From Fodinibius salsisoli (lineage in GTDB: Bacteria > Bacteroidota > Rhodothermia > Balneolales > Balneolaceae), in contig NZ_JAGGJA010000006.1 in assembly GCF_026229185.1 (NCBI RefSeq), positions 186,001 to 250,000 of the forward strand: DNA of 64,000 nt. Direction: 5' to 3'. Position 1 is the stretch's first letter; each line of letters begins with the position of its first letter. The position numbers were made by a program, and so were the translations under genes. The notes under the pieces are model-generated. The model was given only the letters and a program-made list of their open reading frames with translations. It was not told the DNA's origin and ran no database searches. Shown piece after piece: positions 17,909 through 26,520 of this stretch.

Positions 17909-18797
17909 TCGAATAATATTCGATACGTATTTCGCCACCATTCTTTTTGGACTTAATATTAACTTTGGTACTTAACTTGCTTCTTAGCCGGTTTGAGATT
18001 TCTTTTAAAAAAGCACTTTGACGATCTTCGGACTTACTTTTTTGCGGCTTGTCTTTGTCTTCAGCTAACGCTTTAACAGCCTTTTCTGTTTGACGAACAG
18101 AGTATCCCTTTTTTATGATTTTCTTAAAAATTGCTTTTTGGTCATCGGGGTTCTCTACCGATATAAGAGCCCGGGCGTGTCCCATTGAAATTTGCTCATC
18201 ACGAAGAGCTGCCTGGATAAAAGGCGGCAAGTTTAAAAGTCGCAGCATATTGGTCACTGTAGACCGGTTTTTACCAACCCGTTCTGCTACTTCCGCCTGC
18301 GTATAATCCGCTTCTTCAATCAATCGTTGATAGCCCAAAGCTACCTCCATGGGATTCAAATCCTCGCGCTGAATATTTTCAATAAGCGCATAGGAGATAA
18401 TATCCTCATCATTGACCTCCCGGATGTAAGCAGGCAACTTTTCTATACCCGCAATCTTCGCCGCTCGCAGCCGTCGTTCTCCACTAATCAGTTCAAAACG
18501 CTTCTCACCTATGTAGCGTACTGTTATCGGCTGGATCAAGCCATGCTCCTCAATGGAATGCGATAATTCCTTCAGCCGTTCTTCTTCAAACTCTTTGCGT
18601 GGCTGATGCGGATTAGGTCGTATGTTATCTACCGGAACCTCCAATACGATGTTAACTCTCTTCTGAGGTTCAATAGGAGTCTGGGCCGTTTTCTCTTTCT
18701 TCGACGATTTAGATTTCTTTTTCCCTTCCGATTCTTCATCGTCATACTCTGGGAAAAAAGCGCCGAGACCTCGACCTAAAACCTTTTTTGATGCCAT
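17862..18797 (-). CDS. parB: Chromosome-partitioning protein ParB
   Basis: This 311-aa DNA-binding CTPase loads on parS sites and spreads to organise the origin region. After a Lys/Ser-rich N-terminal tail comes the ParB/Srx domain with NPHQPRKEF, then the CTP motif region ISGERRLRAAKIAG and the helix-turn-helix block ENIQREDLNPMEVA through VGKNRSTVTNMLRLL. The C-terminal dimerisation segment follows a charged linker. It is 16 bp downstream of parA in the same operon, and its 3' end overlaps the DUF5683 gene. A parS-like half site is seen only within parA and is not convincing. Confidence 0.97.
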   Translation of the reverse strand: MASKKVLGRGLGAFFPEYDDEESEGKKKSKSSKKEKTAQTPIEPQKRVNIVLEVPVDNIRPNPHQPRKEFEEERLKELSHSIEEHGLIQPITVRYIGEKRFELISGERRLRAAKIAGIEKLPAYIREVNDEDIISYALIENIQREDLNPMEVALGYQRLIEEADYTQAEVAERVGKNRSTVTNMLRLLNLPPFIQAALRDEQISMGHARALISVENPDDQKAIFKKIIKKGYSVRQTEKAVKALAEDKDKPQKSKSEDRQSAFLKEISNRLRSKLSTKVNIKSKKNGGEIRIEYYSNEELDRLLELFEELS

Positions 18798-18813
18798 AAT
18801 ATTCTACTATTTC

Positions 18814-19614
18814 TTAACTACCTGCAAAAACAGGACTATCTTTAAAGAGATCTTTATTGCGATGAATAATTTCACGTGCCAGTGCTAAATAATTTTTAGC
18901 TCCCCGACTGGTGGAATCATAGAGCAAAGCAGGTTTTCCAAAACTGGGGGCTTCCGCCAACCGTATATTCCGCGCAATAATGGACTCGAAAACCCGATCC
19001 TCAAAATATTTTCGGACCTCATCAGCCACTTGATCAGACAGTCGGGTTCGGGTATCAAACATAGTTAATAGCACGCCTTCAATTTCTAAATCGGTATTTA
19101 AGTGCTGGCGTACAATCTTAATCGTATTTAACAATTGGCCAAGCCCTTCAAGCGCAAAATATTCGCACTGTACCGGAATAATAACCGAATCTGAAACCGT
19201 AAGAGCGTTAATGGTAAGTAAACCAAGAGAAGGAGGACAATCAATGATGACAAAATCGTACTGTTCTCGCAGATCACCAACGGCTTTCTCCAAGATGCGT
19301 TCGCGCTCTTCGCGATCAATCATCTCAATTTCGGCCCCCACCAAATTGATATGGGAAGGTATTATTTCCAAGAATGGAAGCTCTGTCTCGCGAATTGCAT
19401 CAGAAGCATCAACCCCTCCTACCATAACTTCATATATGGAATTCGACACCGTCTTCGATTCAATGCCCAATCCACTGGTCGTATTGCTCTGTGGGTCAAT
19501 ATCGATAACAAGAGTGGTATGCTCAATCGCTGCAAGACTGGCAGCAAGATTAATGGCCGTTGTTGTCTTACCAACCCCTCCTTTTTGATTCGCTATGGAA
19601 ATTACTTTGCCCAT
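18814..19614 (-). CDS. parA: Chromosome-partitioning ATPase ParA (Soj)
   Basis: This 266-aa Walker-type ATPase works with ParB to move replication origins. The deviant Walker A motif KGGVGKTT is at residues 11-18 with the signature lysine at 11. Walker A' is [15 protein letters not shown], and Walker B is [14 protein letters not shown]. Its length and lack of an N-terminal HTH match chromosomal Soj rather than plasmid ParA. It is the first gene of a leftward operon parA-parB-DUF5683-LOG. This suggests the replication origin may not be far, though no dnaA or gidAB is in view. Confidence 0.97.
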   Translation of the reverse strand: MGKVISIANQKGGVGKTTTAINLAASLAAIEHTTLVIDIDPQSNTTSGLGIESKTVSNSIYEVMVGGVDASDAIRETELPFLEIIPSHINLVGAEIEMIDREERERILEKAVGDLREQYDFVIIDCPPSLGLLTINALTVSDSVIIPVQCEYFALEGLGQLLNTIKIVRQHLNTDLEIEGVLLTMFDTRTRLSDQVADEVRKYFEDRVFESIIARNIRLAEAPSFGKPALLYDSTSRGAKNYLALAREIIHRNKDLFKDSPVFAGS

Positions 19615-19831
19615 ATAAAAAATCCTGTTACAACGATTACCTATCTAATGTTCCGAAAATATAATGGGATGTCTTATGGTAAACAAAAATACTTATTAAC
19701 AAGTTGTTAACCAATTGTACATATACCTATTAACTTGTATAGCAATATTTTATAACCTCTCATTTAAGAGATTATTTTATATGATTAACATTTTCTTATG
19801 TCCGTACTTCATTTAGTATCCTTTTTCTTAT

Positions 19832-19868
19832 AAAAAACCGGGTTCTCCATTTTTTAGAGACCCGGCTT
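19832..19868 (-). terminator. Terminator of ald
   Basis: CCGGGT (19838-19843) pairs with ACCCGG (19860-19865), extended by further pairs inside. On the minus strand a run of six T residues follows the stem. Confidence 0.85.
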
Positions 19869-19888
19869 TATATTGTAAAGCTAAAGAT

Positions 19889-21001
19889 TTAAAGTGCACT
19901 GTCGATTGCTGAGTATTCCAAACCAAAAGCATCAGCAACTGGTTCATATACAATTTCGCCACCAGTAATATTAAGGCCTTTTTGCAATTCAGCATCTTCC
20001 TTCACCGCCTTTTTCCATCCCTTATTGGCAAGGTCAATGGCATAAGGTAAGGTTACATTTGTGAGTCCCAGCGTTGAGGTATAGGGAACAGCACCGGGCA
20101 TGTTGGTTACGCAGTAGTGGACAACCCCATCAACCTTGTAAATAGGATTATCATGGGTAGTGGGCTTAGAAGTTTCAAAACATCCTCCCTGATCAATAGC
20201 TACGTCAACCAGTACCGCACCATCCTGCATGTCGGAAAGCATTTCTTTGGTCACCAGGTGGGGGGCCTTGGCTCCCGGCTTAAGCACCGCTCCAATTATC
20301 ATATCAACATCGGGCAGCAAACTTCGAATGTTGGCCTCTGAAGAGAAAACAGTATCCACATTTTTTGACATTACATCGTCAAGGTAGCGCAGTCGAGGCA
20401 TGCTGATATCCATGATCGTTACATTTGCCCCCATTCCTGCGGCTATTTTAGCAGCATTAACTCCGACAATACCACCCCCCAGTACCATAACATTGGCTGG
20501 TTTAACTCCGGGAATGCCCCCTAATAATAGCCCACGGCCACCCAGGGGTTTCTCCAGATACTTTGCTCCTTCCTGCGAGGCCATTCGCCCGGCAACCTCA
20601 CTCATCGGAATCAGCAATGGAAGTGAGCCGTCTTGCTTTTCCACGGTCTCATAAGCAATGGCTGTAGCCTTAGATTCAATGACGGCCTCAGTAAGGGCCT
20701 CACTTGCTGCAAAGTGGAAATAAGTAAATATCACCTGCCCCTCTTTCATCCGGGAGTATTCAACTTCAATAGGCTCCTTGACTTTCATGATCATCTCTGA
20801 CTGCTCCCAGAGCTTTTCAATATCTTCCAGAATGGTTGCACCGGCTTCTACATACTTTTCGTCCGAAAAACCACTGCCCTCGCCGGCCCCTTTTTCTACA
20901 AGCACTTGGTGCCCGTTTCGTTTCAACCTTGTGACGCCACCGGGTAACAGTGATACGCGATTTTCGTGGGTCTTAATTTCTTTAGGTACGCCTATGATCA
21001 T
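19889..21001 (-). CDS. ald: Alanine dehydrogenase
   Basis: This 370-aa NAD-dependent enzyme interconverts L-alanine and pyruvate plus ammonia. The N-terminal catalytic domain starts with the family block GVPKEIKTHENRVSLLPGG. It contains the conserved KVKEP lysine and the YFHFA histidine region. The Rossmann domain shows VLGGGIVGVNAAKIAAGMGA followed by the acidic MDIS end of the second strand. The VDVAIDQGGCFETSKPTTH stretch near residue 270 is typical. The full length and all key regions are intact. It is monocistronic, with its own terminator and a 290-bp upstream region. Confidence 0.97.
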   Translation of the reverse strand: MIIGVPKEIKTHENRVSLLPGGVTRLKRNGHQVLVEKGAGEGSGFSDEKYVEAGATILEDIEKLWEQSEMIMKVKEPIEVEYSRMKEGQVIFTYFHFAASEALTEAVIESKATAIAYETVEKQDGSLPLLIPMSEVAGRMASQEGAKYLEKPLGGRGLLLGGIPGVKPANVMVLGGGIVGVNAAKIAAGMGANVTIMDISMPRLRYLDDVMSKNVDTVFSSEANIRSLLPDVDMIIGAVLKPGAKAPHLVTKEMLSDMQDGAVLVDVAIDQGGCFETSKPTTHDNPIYKVDGVVHYCVTNMPGAVPYTSTLGLTNVTLPYAIDLANKGWKKAVKEDAELQKGLNITGGEIVYEPVADAFGLEYSAIDSAL

Positions 21002-21293
21002 GTATCCAAGTTTTTAGTTAGAAAGTACATCGATGAAGGGTTTGCCGTCATTTCCTGGTTAACTCCAGTGCAAACAACAAGCAGGATAAAATACAGAATA
21101 CTCTCGGGTTACTCTACATGCTTGTATGGCTGCAAGGATGATAAAACAGTCTGTCAGCAAATCCTCCGGAATAAAATCCGTGACAAAGGTAGGTAATTTT
21201 TGGGAAAAAATTTAGGACTGGAAATGATAAAAGAAGTAACAATTTACGCTACAACAACGCTCTCGGTTATAGCATTGCTTATCGAGCCACTAT

Positions 21294-21557
21294 TTATGAT
21301 AATTTATTGTACTTATTCAACCCGGCAGCCGTTATGGTTATGTGTCCATACAGAAAGGGGCCACCGATAGTTTCAATATTGATAAAACCGAGTTCCTGAA
21401 GATATTCAAGGGCATTTTTAATTTCAGTACGATCTAAATGTACGTGGTCATTGACTTTCTTAACTGAAATCTTTTGGCCGGTATTTCCTTCGGAGAGATC
21501 TCCAATTTTTTGTAAAAACTGATGATACTTTTTACTGAATTTGCTACCAATCATCAT
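21294..21557 (-). CDS. Small winged-helix-like protein
   Basis: This 87-aa protein has an N-terminal basic helix, then a predicted helix-helix-wing arrangement: ISVKKVNDHVHLDRTEIKNA forms the recognition pair and LEYLQELGFINIETIG with ITITAAGLNKY the wing and last helix. This resembles MarR/PadR-like or 'DUF' winged-helix modules that bind DNA or sense ligands. No known family was recognised with certainty. It sits alone, with ald downstream in the same direction and the DUF58 gene diverging. Coding likelihood is supported by the coherent fold pattern despite the short length. Confidence 0.65.
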   Translation of the reverse strand: MMIGSKFSKKYHQFLQKIGDLSEGNTGQKISVKKVNDHVHLDRTEIKNALEYLQELGFINIETIGGPFLYGHITITAAGLNKYNKLS

Positions 21558-21755
21558 ATGCTAATCAGGCCATTTATATTGGCTTTTTCATTCACATATA
21601 AGACAAAAAACTATTCTCAACATAACGTTACCTCAATGTTATCAAATTATTAATTCCGGGTTTGATGCATCACATACAATGTGAGCTATTTTTCCCTTTC
21701 AACTGCTCTCGATTTCTCTTATTCTTTCGCTACCCGATAAGCCAAATATGTAGAT

Positions 21756-22631
21756 ATGATTTCAAAGGAAATCCTTAAGAAAGTCCGTAAAATTGAAATT
21801 CGCACCAAAGGAATGGTCAACAACATCTTTGGAGGTGAATATCAATCTGCGTTTAAAGGGCGCGGCATGGAATTTTCAGAAGTTCGACAGTACACTTTTG
21901 GAGATGACATTCGCCAGATTGACTGGAATGTTACCGCTCGTTCGGGCGACCCATTTATTAAGCAGTTTGAAGAAGAGCGCGAACAGACCCTGATGCTCTG
22001 TGTTGACATTTCACCCAGCGGGGTTTTCGGCAGTAAAGGCCAAAGTAAAATGGAACTGGCTATCGAAATTTGTGCTGTGCTCGCATTTAGCGCTATCAAA
22101 AATGGAGATAAAGTTGGGTTAGTTCTTTTTACGGATACCATTGAAAAAGTCATCCCCCCAAAAAAAGGACGAATTCATGTTCTCCGGCTTATTCGTGAGC
22201 TCCTCACAACCGAACCCAAGGGAAAAGGAACAGATCTCAGCGAAGCACTCTCCTATGTGAACAGACTGCTGAATCGACGAGCGATTATTGTCATGGCCAG
22301 CGACTTCCAAGATGCCTCTTACGACCGGCAACTTAAAATAACCAATCGTAAACACGACCTCGTTAATATCTTTATCAATGATCAGTTAGAAGATGAGTTG
22401 CCTAATCTGGGATTACTACCCCTTAAAGATGCCGAAACAGGCCAGGAAATTATGGTAGACACCTCCAGTTCGACTGTACGGCAGGAATATCGGAAAAGGC
22501 GTCATCAACAGAAAGAGAAACTCCGCGATAAGTTCCTCCGCATGAAAATAGATATGATTGAGCTGGAGACCAATGCCTCCTACATACGACCCCTAATCTC
22601 TTTCTTCCGTCGCCGAATGCACCGTTATTAG
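21756..22631 (+). CDS. DUF58 domain protein (Bat aerotolerance locus)
   Basis: This 291-aa protein carries the DUF58 core: GRGMEFSEVRQYTFGDDIR followed by IDWNVTARSGDPFIKQFEEE. After that comes a degenerate von Willebrand A-like fold (LCVDISPSGVFGS, then VGLVLFTDTIEKVIPPKKG). Such proteins are encoded directly after a MoxR AAA+ ATPase and before Bat proteins. They are thought to help assemble or activate large complexes at the membrane. No moxR gene is adjacent here; the upstream gene is a small winged-helix protein on the other strand. The rest of the Bat locus continues at 24157, past an M23 gene on the opposite strand. Confidence 0.93.
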   Translation: MISKEILKKVRKIEIRTKGMVNNIFGGEYQSAFKGRGMEFSEVRQYTFGDDIRQIDWNVTARSGDPFIKQFEEEREQTLMLCVDISPSGVFGSKGQSKMELAIEICAVLAFSAIKNGDKVGLVLFTDTIEKVIPPKKGRIHVLRLIRELLTTEPKGKGTDLSEALSYVNRLLNRRAIIVMASDFQDASYDRQLKITNRKHDLVNIFINDQLEDELPNLGLLPLKDAETGQEIMVDTSSSTVRQEYRKRRHQQKEKLRDKFLRMKIDMIELETNASYIRPLISFFRRRMHRY

Positions 22632-22634
22632 CTA

Positions 22635-23951
22635 TTAGAGCGTAGCGTTATCGGTATAGGTGAGAACCGGATTTTCCTGTTCCTGCTCGTTCTCCTTTTC
22701 ATTTAGTTGTTCATCCAGTGTATCCCGAACCTGCTCGAAATCAGCCATCAGACTGTCGGGAATGGACTCTGAGGAAGGTAAGTCCATTGTCAAGGGATTG
22801 ATAGCCTTTCGGTTCCGGCTTACCTCGTAATGTAAATGGGGGCCCGTTGATCGGCCGGTCGTTCCCACATACCCAATCACTTGTCCCTGTTCTACATGCG
22901 CGCCCGGATGTACCCCGTCAGCAAACGCCCGCATGTGCATGTAAGTTGTTTCATAGGTCTTATTATGCTTTATTTCCACCATATTTCCAGCGCCGCCATA
23001 ATATCCGGCCCGTTGTACCACGCCCTGTCCTGTTGACAAGATAGGCGTGCCAGAGGGCGCCGCATAATCAACACCGTTATGTGGGCGGCGGCGGTTAAGG
23101 GTTGGATGCATCCTGTTTTTTGAGAAAGGAGAACTAATGCGGTGATCATATTCAAACGGAGCTTTCAACAGGGCCCGTTGAACACTTTCCCCTTCTTCAG
23201 TATAGTAACCCTCAAAATCTCCTTTGGAAAAATAGTACGCCCGGAACATTTTGCCCCTGTGCTTAATTTGTGCAGCCAACAGATCTCCTACCCCAAAAAA
23301 CTGGTCATCTACATATCGTTCTTCGTACAACGTTTTAAAAGTATCTCCGCTGCGGATGCTAAAAAAGTCTATCTGCCAGGCAAAGACCGTCGATAATTTA
23401 TGAGCTAACATCGGACTCCCCCCATTGTGGCTGATCGTTTGATACAGAGAATTTTCAATCTCACCAGTTGTCACGGCTGTTTGGGTAAAGAGGGGGCGTG
23501 CCGCCTTATAGATCTCTAAAGAATCCTGCTGCCAGTCGAAAACAACATATTCCATACTATTTGGTTGCCACACTAAATGAGCTAGAGCGGCACTGCTATC
23601 ACTTCCCCCCTTCGAATAGGTGTAGTACGGCTGACCCGGTTTCATCTTCTTGGGATCTATAATATTTTTGGCTTCCTCACTGATCGAATAAATCTCTTGT
23701 GGACTAAAATCCAGGTTATCCAGGATAAGGTACAAACTCTCATTCCGCTGGATGGTATACTCATCCACCTCAAATTTATCTACTTCTAACCCAAAAGCAT
23801 CCAGCGAATCTAACGGTTCGGTGGCCGTCGTGTCTTTGGATACCGGAGTTGGCTTGGCTGTAAGAGATTGTGATTTCTGTTGGCTGGAATTGTGGGTGCA
23901 GGAAATCAGAGCACAGAGGGCAAATGCTCCCAATAGTAATGTCCTTGGCAT
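22635..23951 (-). CDS. M23 family peptidase lipoprotein
   Basis: This 438-aa peptidoglycan endopeptidase-like protein starts with a lipoprotein signal (LLGAFALCALISC, lipobox cysteine near residue 18). It has an N-terminal region resembling the opening domain of E. coli MepM/YebA, containing RNESLYLILDNLDFSPQEI, a LysM/OapA-like fold. The C-terminal LytM domain is intact with zinc ligands H291 and D295 (HNGVD) and the HxH pair H372/H374 (HLH). A Glu/Gln-rich tail ends the protein. It is convergent with the DUF58 gene, only 3 bp apart, and divergent from the BatD-like gene, so it splits the Bat locus. Confidence 0.94.
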   Translation of the reverse strand: MPRTLLLGAFALCALISCTHNSSQQKSQSLTAKPTPVSKDTTATEPLDSLDAFGLEVDKFEVDEYTIQRNESLYLILDNLDFSPQEIYSISEEAKNIIDPKKMKPGQPYYTYSKGGSDSSAALAHLVWQPNSMEYVVFDWQQDSLEIYKAARPLFTQTAVTTGEIENSLYQTISHNGGSPMLAHKLSTVFAWQIDFFSIRSGDTFKTLYEERYVDDQFFGVGDLLAAQIKHRGKMFRAYYFSKGDFEGYYTEEGESVQRALLKAPFEYDHRISSPFSKNRMHPTLNRRRPHNGVDYAAPSGTPILSTGQGVVQRAGYYGGAGNMVEIKHNKTYETTYMHMRAFADGVHPGAHVEQGQVIGYVGTTGRSTGPHLHYEVSRNRKAINPLTMDLPSSESIPDSLMADFEQVRDTLDEQLNEKENEQEQENPVLTYTDNATL

Positions 23952-24156
23952 ACCTTTATTTTGGATTCGGAGTTATCAGCCTGTAAACATACTATTTTCC
24001 TGACCTTAATGCACATACAATTTTCATTTTTTGACTCCAATCTGACTTTATTTTTTCCGAAAGGAGAGATTTTTTCTATTTTGAGCGCCGACATTGTGAG
24101 ATCTTCTACAATATTTTTTTTGTGGCTCTGTTTTAAGTACTAATTAACGACTAACG

Positions 24157-25167
24157 GTGGCAGTGATCCGATCAAATTTTTCCTACATTATTTTGGGACT
24201 GGTGCTCTCAATATTCCCGATCACCAGTCAGGCTCAAACCATCAATGAGTATTCTACTGTTGACTCGCTTCGGGTGGGCGATACGTTCGACTTTTCGATC
24301 ACTCTTAATAGAGACCGGGAATATGATGATATCATATTTCCGGACAGCAGTGACCTGCCCTCAAATTTTGAAGTGCGGTCCCAATCCCAATTCAAGGTTA
24401 CTTCTTTCAAAGACAGCGTTCATTATAAACTTCAGTTTTTTGCTACGGCCGATACCGTTCTCCCCAAACTGCCGGTATCATTAGTGCAGGGGCAGGATAC
24501 CACAACCTTATACACCAACTTGGTGCCTGTTGGATTCCAAAGCGTATTGGCGAGCCAAGATGAAAGCTTGCGTCCCCTGAAACCTATTTTTGACTTTGCT
24601 GCTGCATGGTGGCCCTATATTTTAGCATTCCTTCTTCTTTGTATAGCAGGCTACTTTCTGTACACCTATTTTACCAAACCAGCTCCGCCCAAGGCCAAAG
24701 AGCCCGAACCTTTTGTCCCTACGCCTTTTGTAGATCCACTTCAAAATTTACAGCAACACATTGCTCATCTGGAACAGATGAAACCGAGTACACACGAGGA
24801 GTTCAAAGAATTCTATATCGAGTTGGGAGATGCCATCCGGCAGTATTTTGAAGACCTCCACCATATTCCTGCCCTGGAATCAACCAGCAGCGAAATTTTG
24901 CAGAACCTAAAAAATCAGTCTATTGACAAGCAATTGGTTGACGATACCCGGGCAGTCTTACAGGAAGCCGATATGGTAAAATTTGCCAAATTTACGCCTA
25001 CTACCGAACAAGCAGGCAGAGCCCTGGAAAAAGCACATAACTTTTTGGAACAAGCCAGAAATATTGATGCTCCCCGGGTTGAACAGCTCCGCAGAGAGCA
25101 CCAGTCCAATATGGAAACCTTACGCGAACGCCATGAACAACAAAATGCAGAAGAGGTTACCGCATGA
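24157..25167 (+). CDS. BatD-like membrane protein of the aerotolerance locus
   Basis: This 336-aa protein has a signal peptide (LGLVLSIFPITSQAQ), a beta-rich periplasmic domain (about 27-145), one membrane segment (WWPYILAFLLLCIAGYFLY) and a cytoplasmic helical part with charged C-terminal coiled coil. This layout is that of the 'BatD/DUF4381-like' partner usually encoded between DUF58 and BatA. Translation starts at a GTG (24157); a second GTG two codons later is possible. Its last codons overlap the batA start in an ATGA arrangement, so the two are translationally coupled. Confidence 0.8.
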   Translation: MAVIRSNFSYIILGLVLSIFPITSQAQTINEYSTVDSLRVGDTFDFSITLNRDREYDDIIFPDSSDLPSNFEVRSQSQFKVTSFKDSVHYKLQFFATADTVLPKLPVSLVQGQDTTTLYTNLVPVGFQSVLASQDESLRPLKPIFDFAAAWWPYILAFLLLCIAGYFLYTYFTKPAPPKAKEPEPFVPTPFVDPLQNLQQHIAHLEQMKPSTHEEFKEFYIELGDAIRQYFEDLHHIPALESTSSEILQNLKNQSIDKQLVDDTRAVLQEADMVKFAKFTPTTEQAGRALEKAHNFLEQARNIDAPRVEQLRREHQSNMETLRERHEQQNAEEVTA

Positions 25168-26156
25168 GTTGGGCAAATCCGCAATGGCTTTGGCTATTGC
25201 TGCTTTTAATTCCCCTGGCCGGCTATCACCTTTGGAATCACTGGCAGTCCAGGCATCCAAACTTAACTTTCTCGGATACATCACATGCCGTAAACCTGTC
25301 TGGAAACTGGAAAAGGTACGGCATCCATCTGGGGCCGCTCTTGCAGTGGATCGCCTTCGCCCTGGTTGTTTGTGCTATGGCTCGTCCGCAGTATCAAAAC
25401 ACCACCGTAGAGCGTAATGCCGAAGGTATCGACATCGTGATAACGCTGGATATTTCGACGTCGATGAAAGCCGAGGATTTGAAACCCAATCGATTGGAGG
25501 CTGCCAAGACCGTTGCTGCAGACTTTATTGATGACCGCATATCCGACCGAATTGGCTTAGTACTTTTCGCCCGCAAAAGTTTTACGGCGGTCCCCCCTAC
25601 CCTCGACTATGAACTCCTGAACCGTTTGTTGGGCGAAGTGGAAATGGGCGTTGTTGAAGATGGTACTGCTATTGGGATGGGCATTGCAACCGCTGTAAAC
25701 CGACTTAAAGAAAGTGAGGCCGAAAGTAAGGTCATTATCCTGCTTACCGATGGGCAAAATAATTCCGGCGAAATTGATCCTGTTACGGCAGCTGATTTAG
25801 CGGTCTCGCACGACATTAAGATCTATACAATCGGCGCTGGAACTCGCGGAACGGCCCCCTACCCGGTTCAGGACCCCATCTTTGGCAACCGCTACCAAAA
25901 TGTTGAAGTTAATATTGATGAAGAAATGCTTACTGAGATAGCCAATATGACCGGCGGAAATTATTTCAGGGCAATCGACACCGAACAGCTCAAAGAGATT
26001 TATAATCAAATTAATGAGCTGGAAACAACAGAAATTGAAGAAGTTATTTACACTGACTATCAAGATCTCTATCCCCGATTTCTGCTGCCGGGTATTCTGC
26101 TGTTAATTTTAGGTATTATCTCTGATCGTTTTGTTTTTCGTAATGCGATGGAATAA
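25164..26156 (+). CDS. batA: VWA domain protein BatA
   Basis: This 330-aa membrane protein has an N-terminal hydrophobic helix pair (about 5-75), a von Willebrand A domain (about 88-270) and a final membrane helix (FLLPGILLLILGIISDRFVF). The MIDAS metal-binding motif DISTS is complete at residues 96-100, with the later threonine and TDGQNNSG motifs also present. BatA proteins are part of the Bacteroides aerotolerance locus and are thought to scaffold a periplasmic stress complex. BatB, BatC and the usual later genes are missing downstream; the next thing is a REP-like hairpin and then mfd. Confidence 0.92.
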   Translation: MSWANPQWLWLLLLLIPLAGYHLWNHWQSRHPNLTFSDTSHAVNLSGNWKRYGIHLGPLLQWIAFALVVCAMARPQYQNTTVERNAEGIDIVITLDISTSMKAEDLKPNRLEAAKTVAADFIDDRISDRIGLVLFARKSFTAVPPTLDYELLNRLLGEVEMGVVEDGTAIGMGIATAVNRLKESEAESKVIILLTDGQNNSGEIDPVTAADLAVSHDIKIYTIGAGTRGTAPYPVQDPIFGNRYQNVEVNIDEEMLTEIANMTGGNYFRAIDTEQLKEIYNQINELETTEIEEVIYTDYQDLYPRFLLPGILLLILGIISDRFVFRNAME

Positions 26157-26520
26157 CTACGCTTGATGCGAGATGCCAGTTTTCAGGATAACAGGATAAA
26201 AGATGCAGGATTATTGTATGTGCCAGACACTTCCAAAGTGCCTGGCACATTGGTTCGTGCAACCCTCTACTCGCACCAAGATTGGACACATAATCTTAGC
26301 TTTAACTGGCTTCATGAGGCTTCTGAAGTTTTATAAAGCTTTCTGTATGATGGGCTACCGAATTATTGGCGCAGCAATTAATTCCGCGCGAGAAACAGGA
26401 CTTTATGGTCAAAGTTCACGCTTATCCTTCAAAACCCCCTCCAAAAAGAACGAAAAAATCCTTATCTTTGGTGTTTGAATTTATTGATTCAATAATCGAG
26501 ATCTCATCTTAGTATTTTCT
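26157..26520. other. 364-bp gap between batA and mfd
   Basis: The gap contains a REP-like hairpin at its left part and otherwise no feature that can be supported. A 91-codon open frame starts at 26203 and covers the hairpin itself; its protein has no recognisable domain, so it is not called. Confidence 0.6.
26218..26250. repeat. REP-like hairpin, copy 2
   Basis: ATGTGCCAGACACTT (26218-26232) pairs with AAGTGCCTGGCACAT (26236-26250) through a CCA loop, 14 of 15 pairs matching. The core is shared with 8651-8683. Confidence 0.85.

Noticed and set aside
18868-18883. parS-like sequence AATTTCACGTGCCAGT inside parA
   Set aside because: Only one arm fits the TGTTTCACGTGAAACA consensus; a true site needs both arms.
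21225-21371. A 49-codon frame with a hydrophobic stretch, plus strand
   Set aside because: It overlaps the small winged-helix gene on the other strand, and a toxin-like peptide cannot be supported from the hydrophobic stretch alone.
26203-26478. A 91-codon open frame in the gap after batA
   Set aside because: It starts inside the REP-like hairpin and its product matches nothing recognisable; chance ORF more likely.
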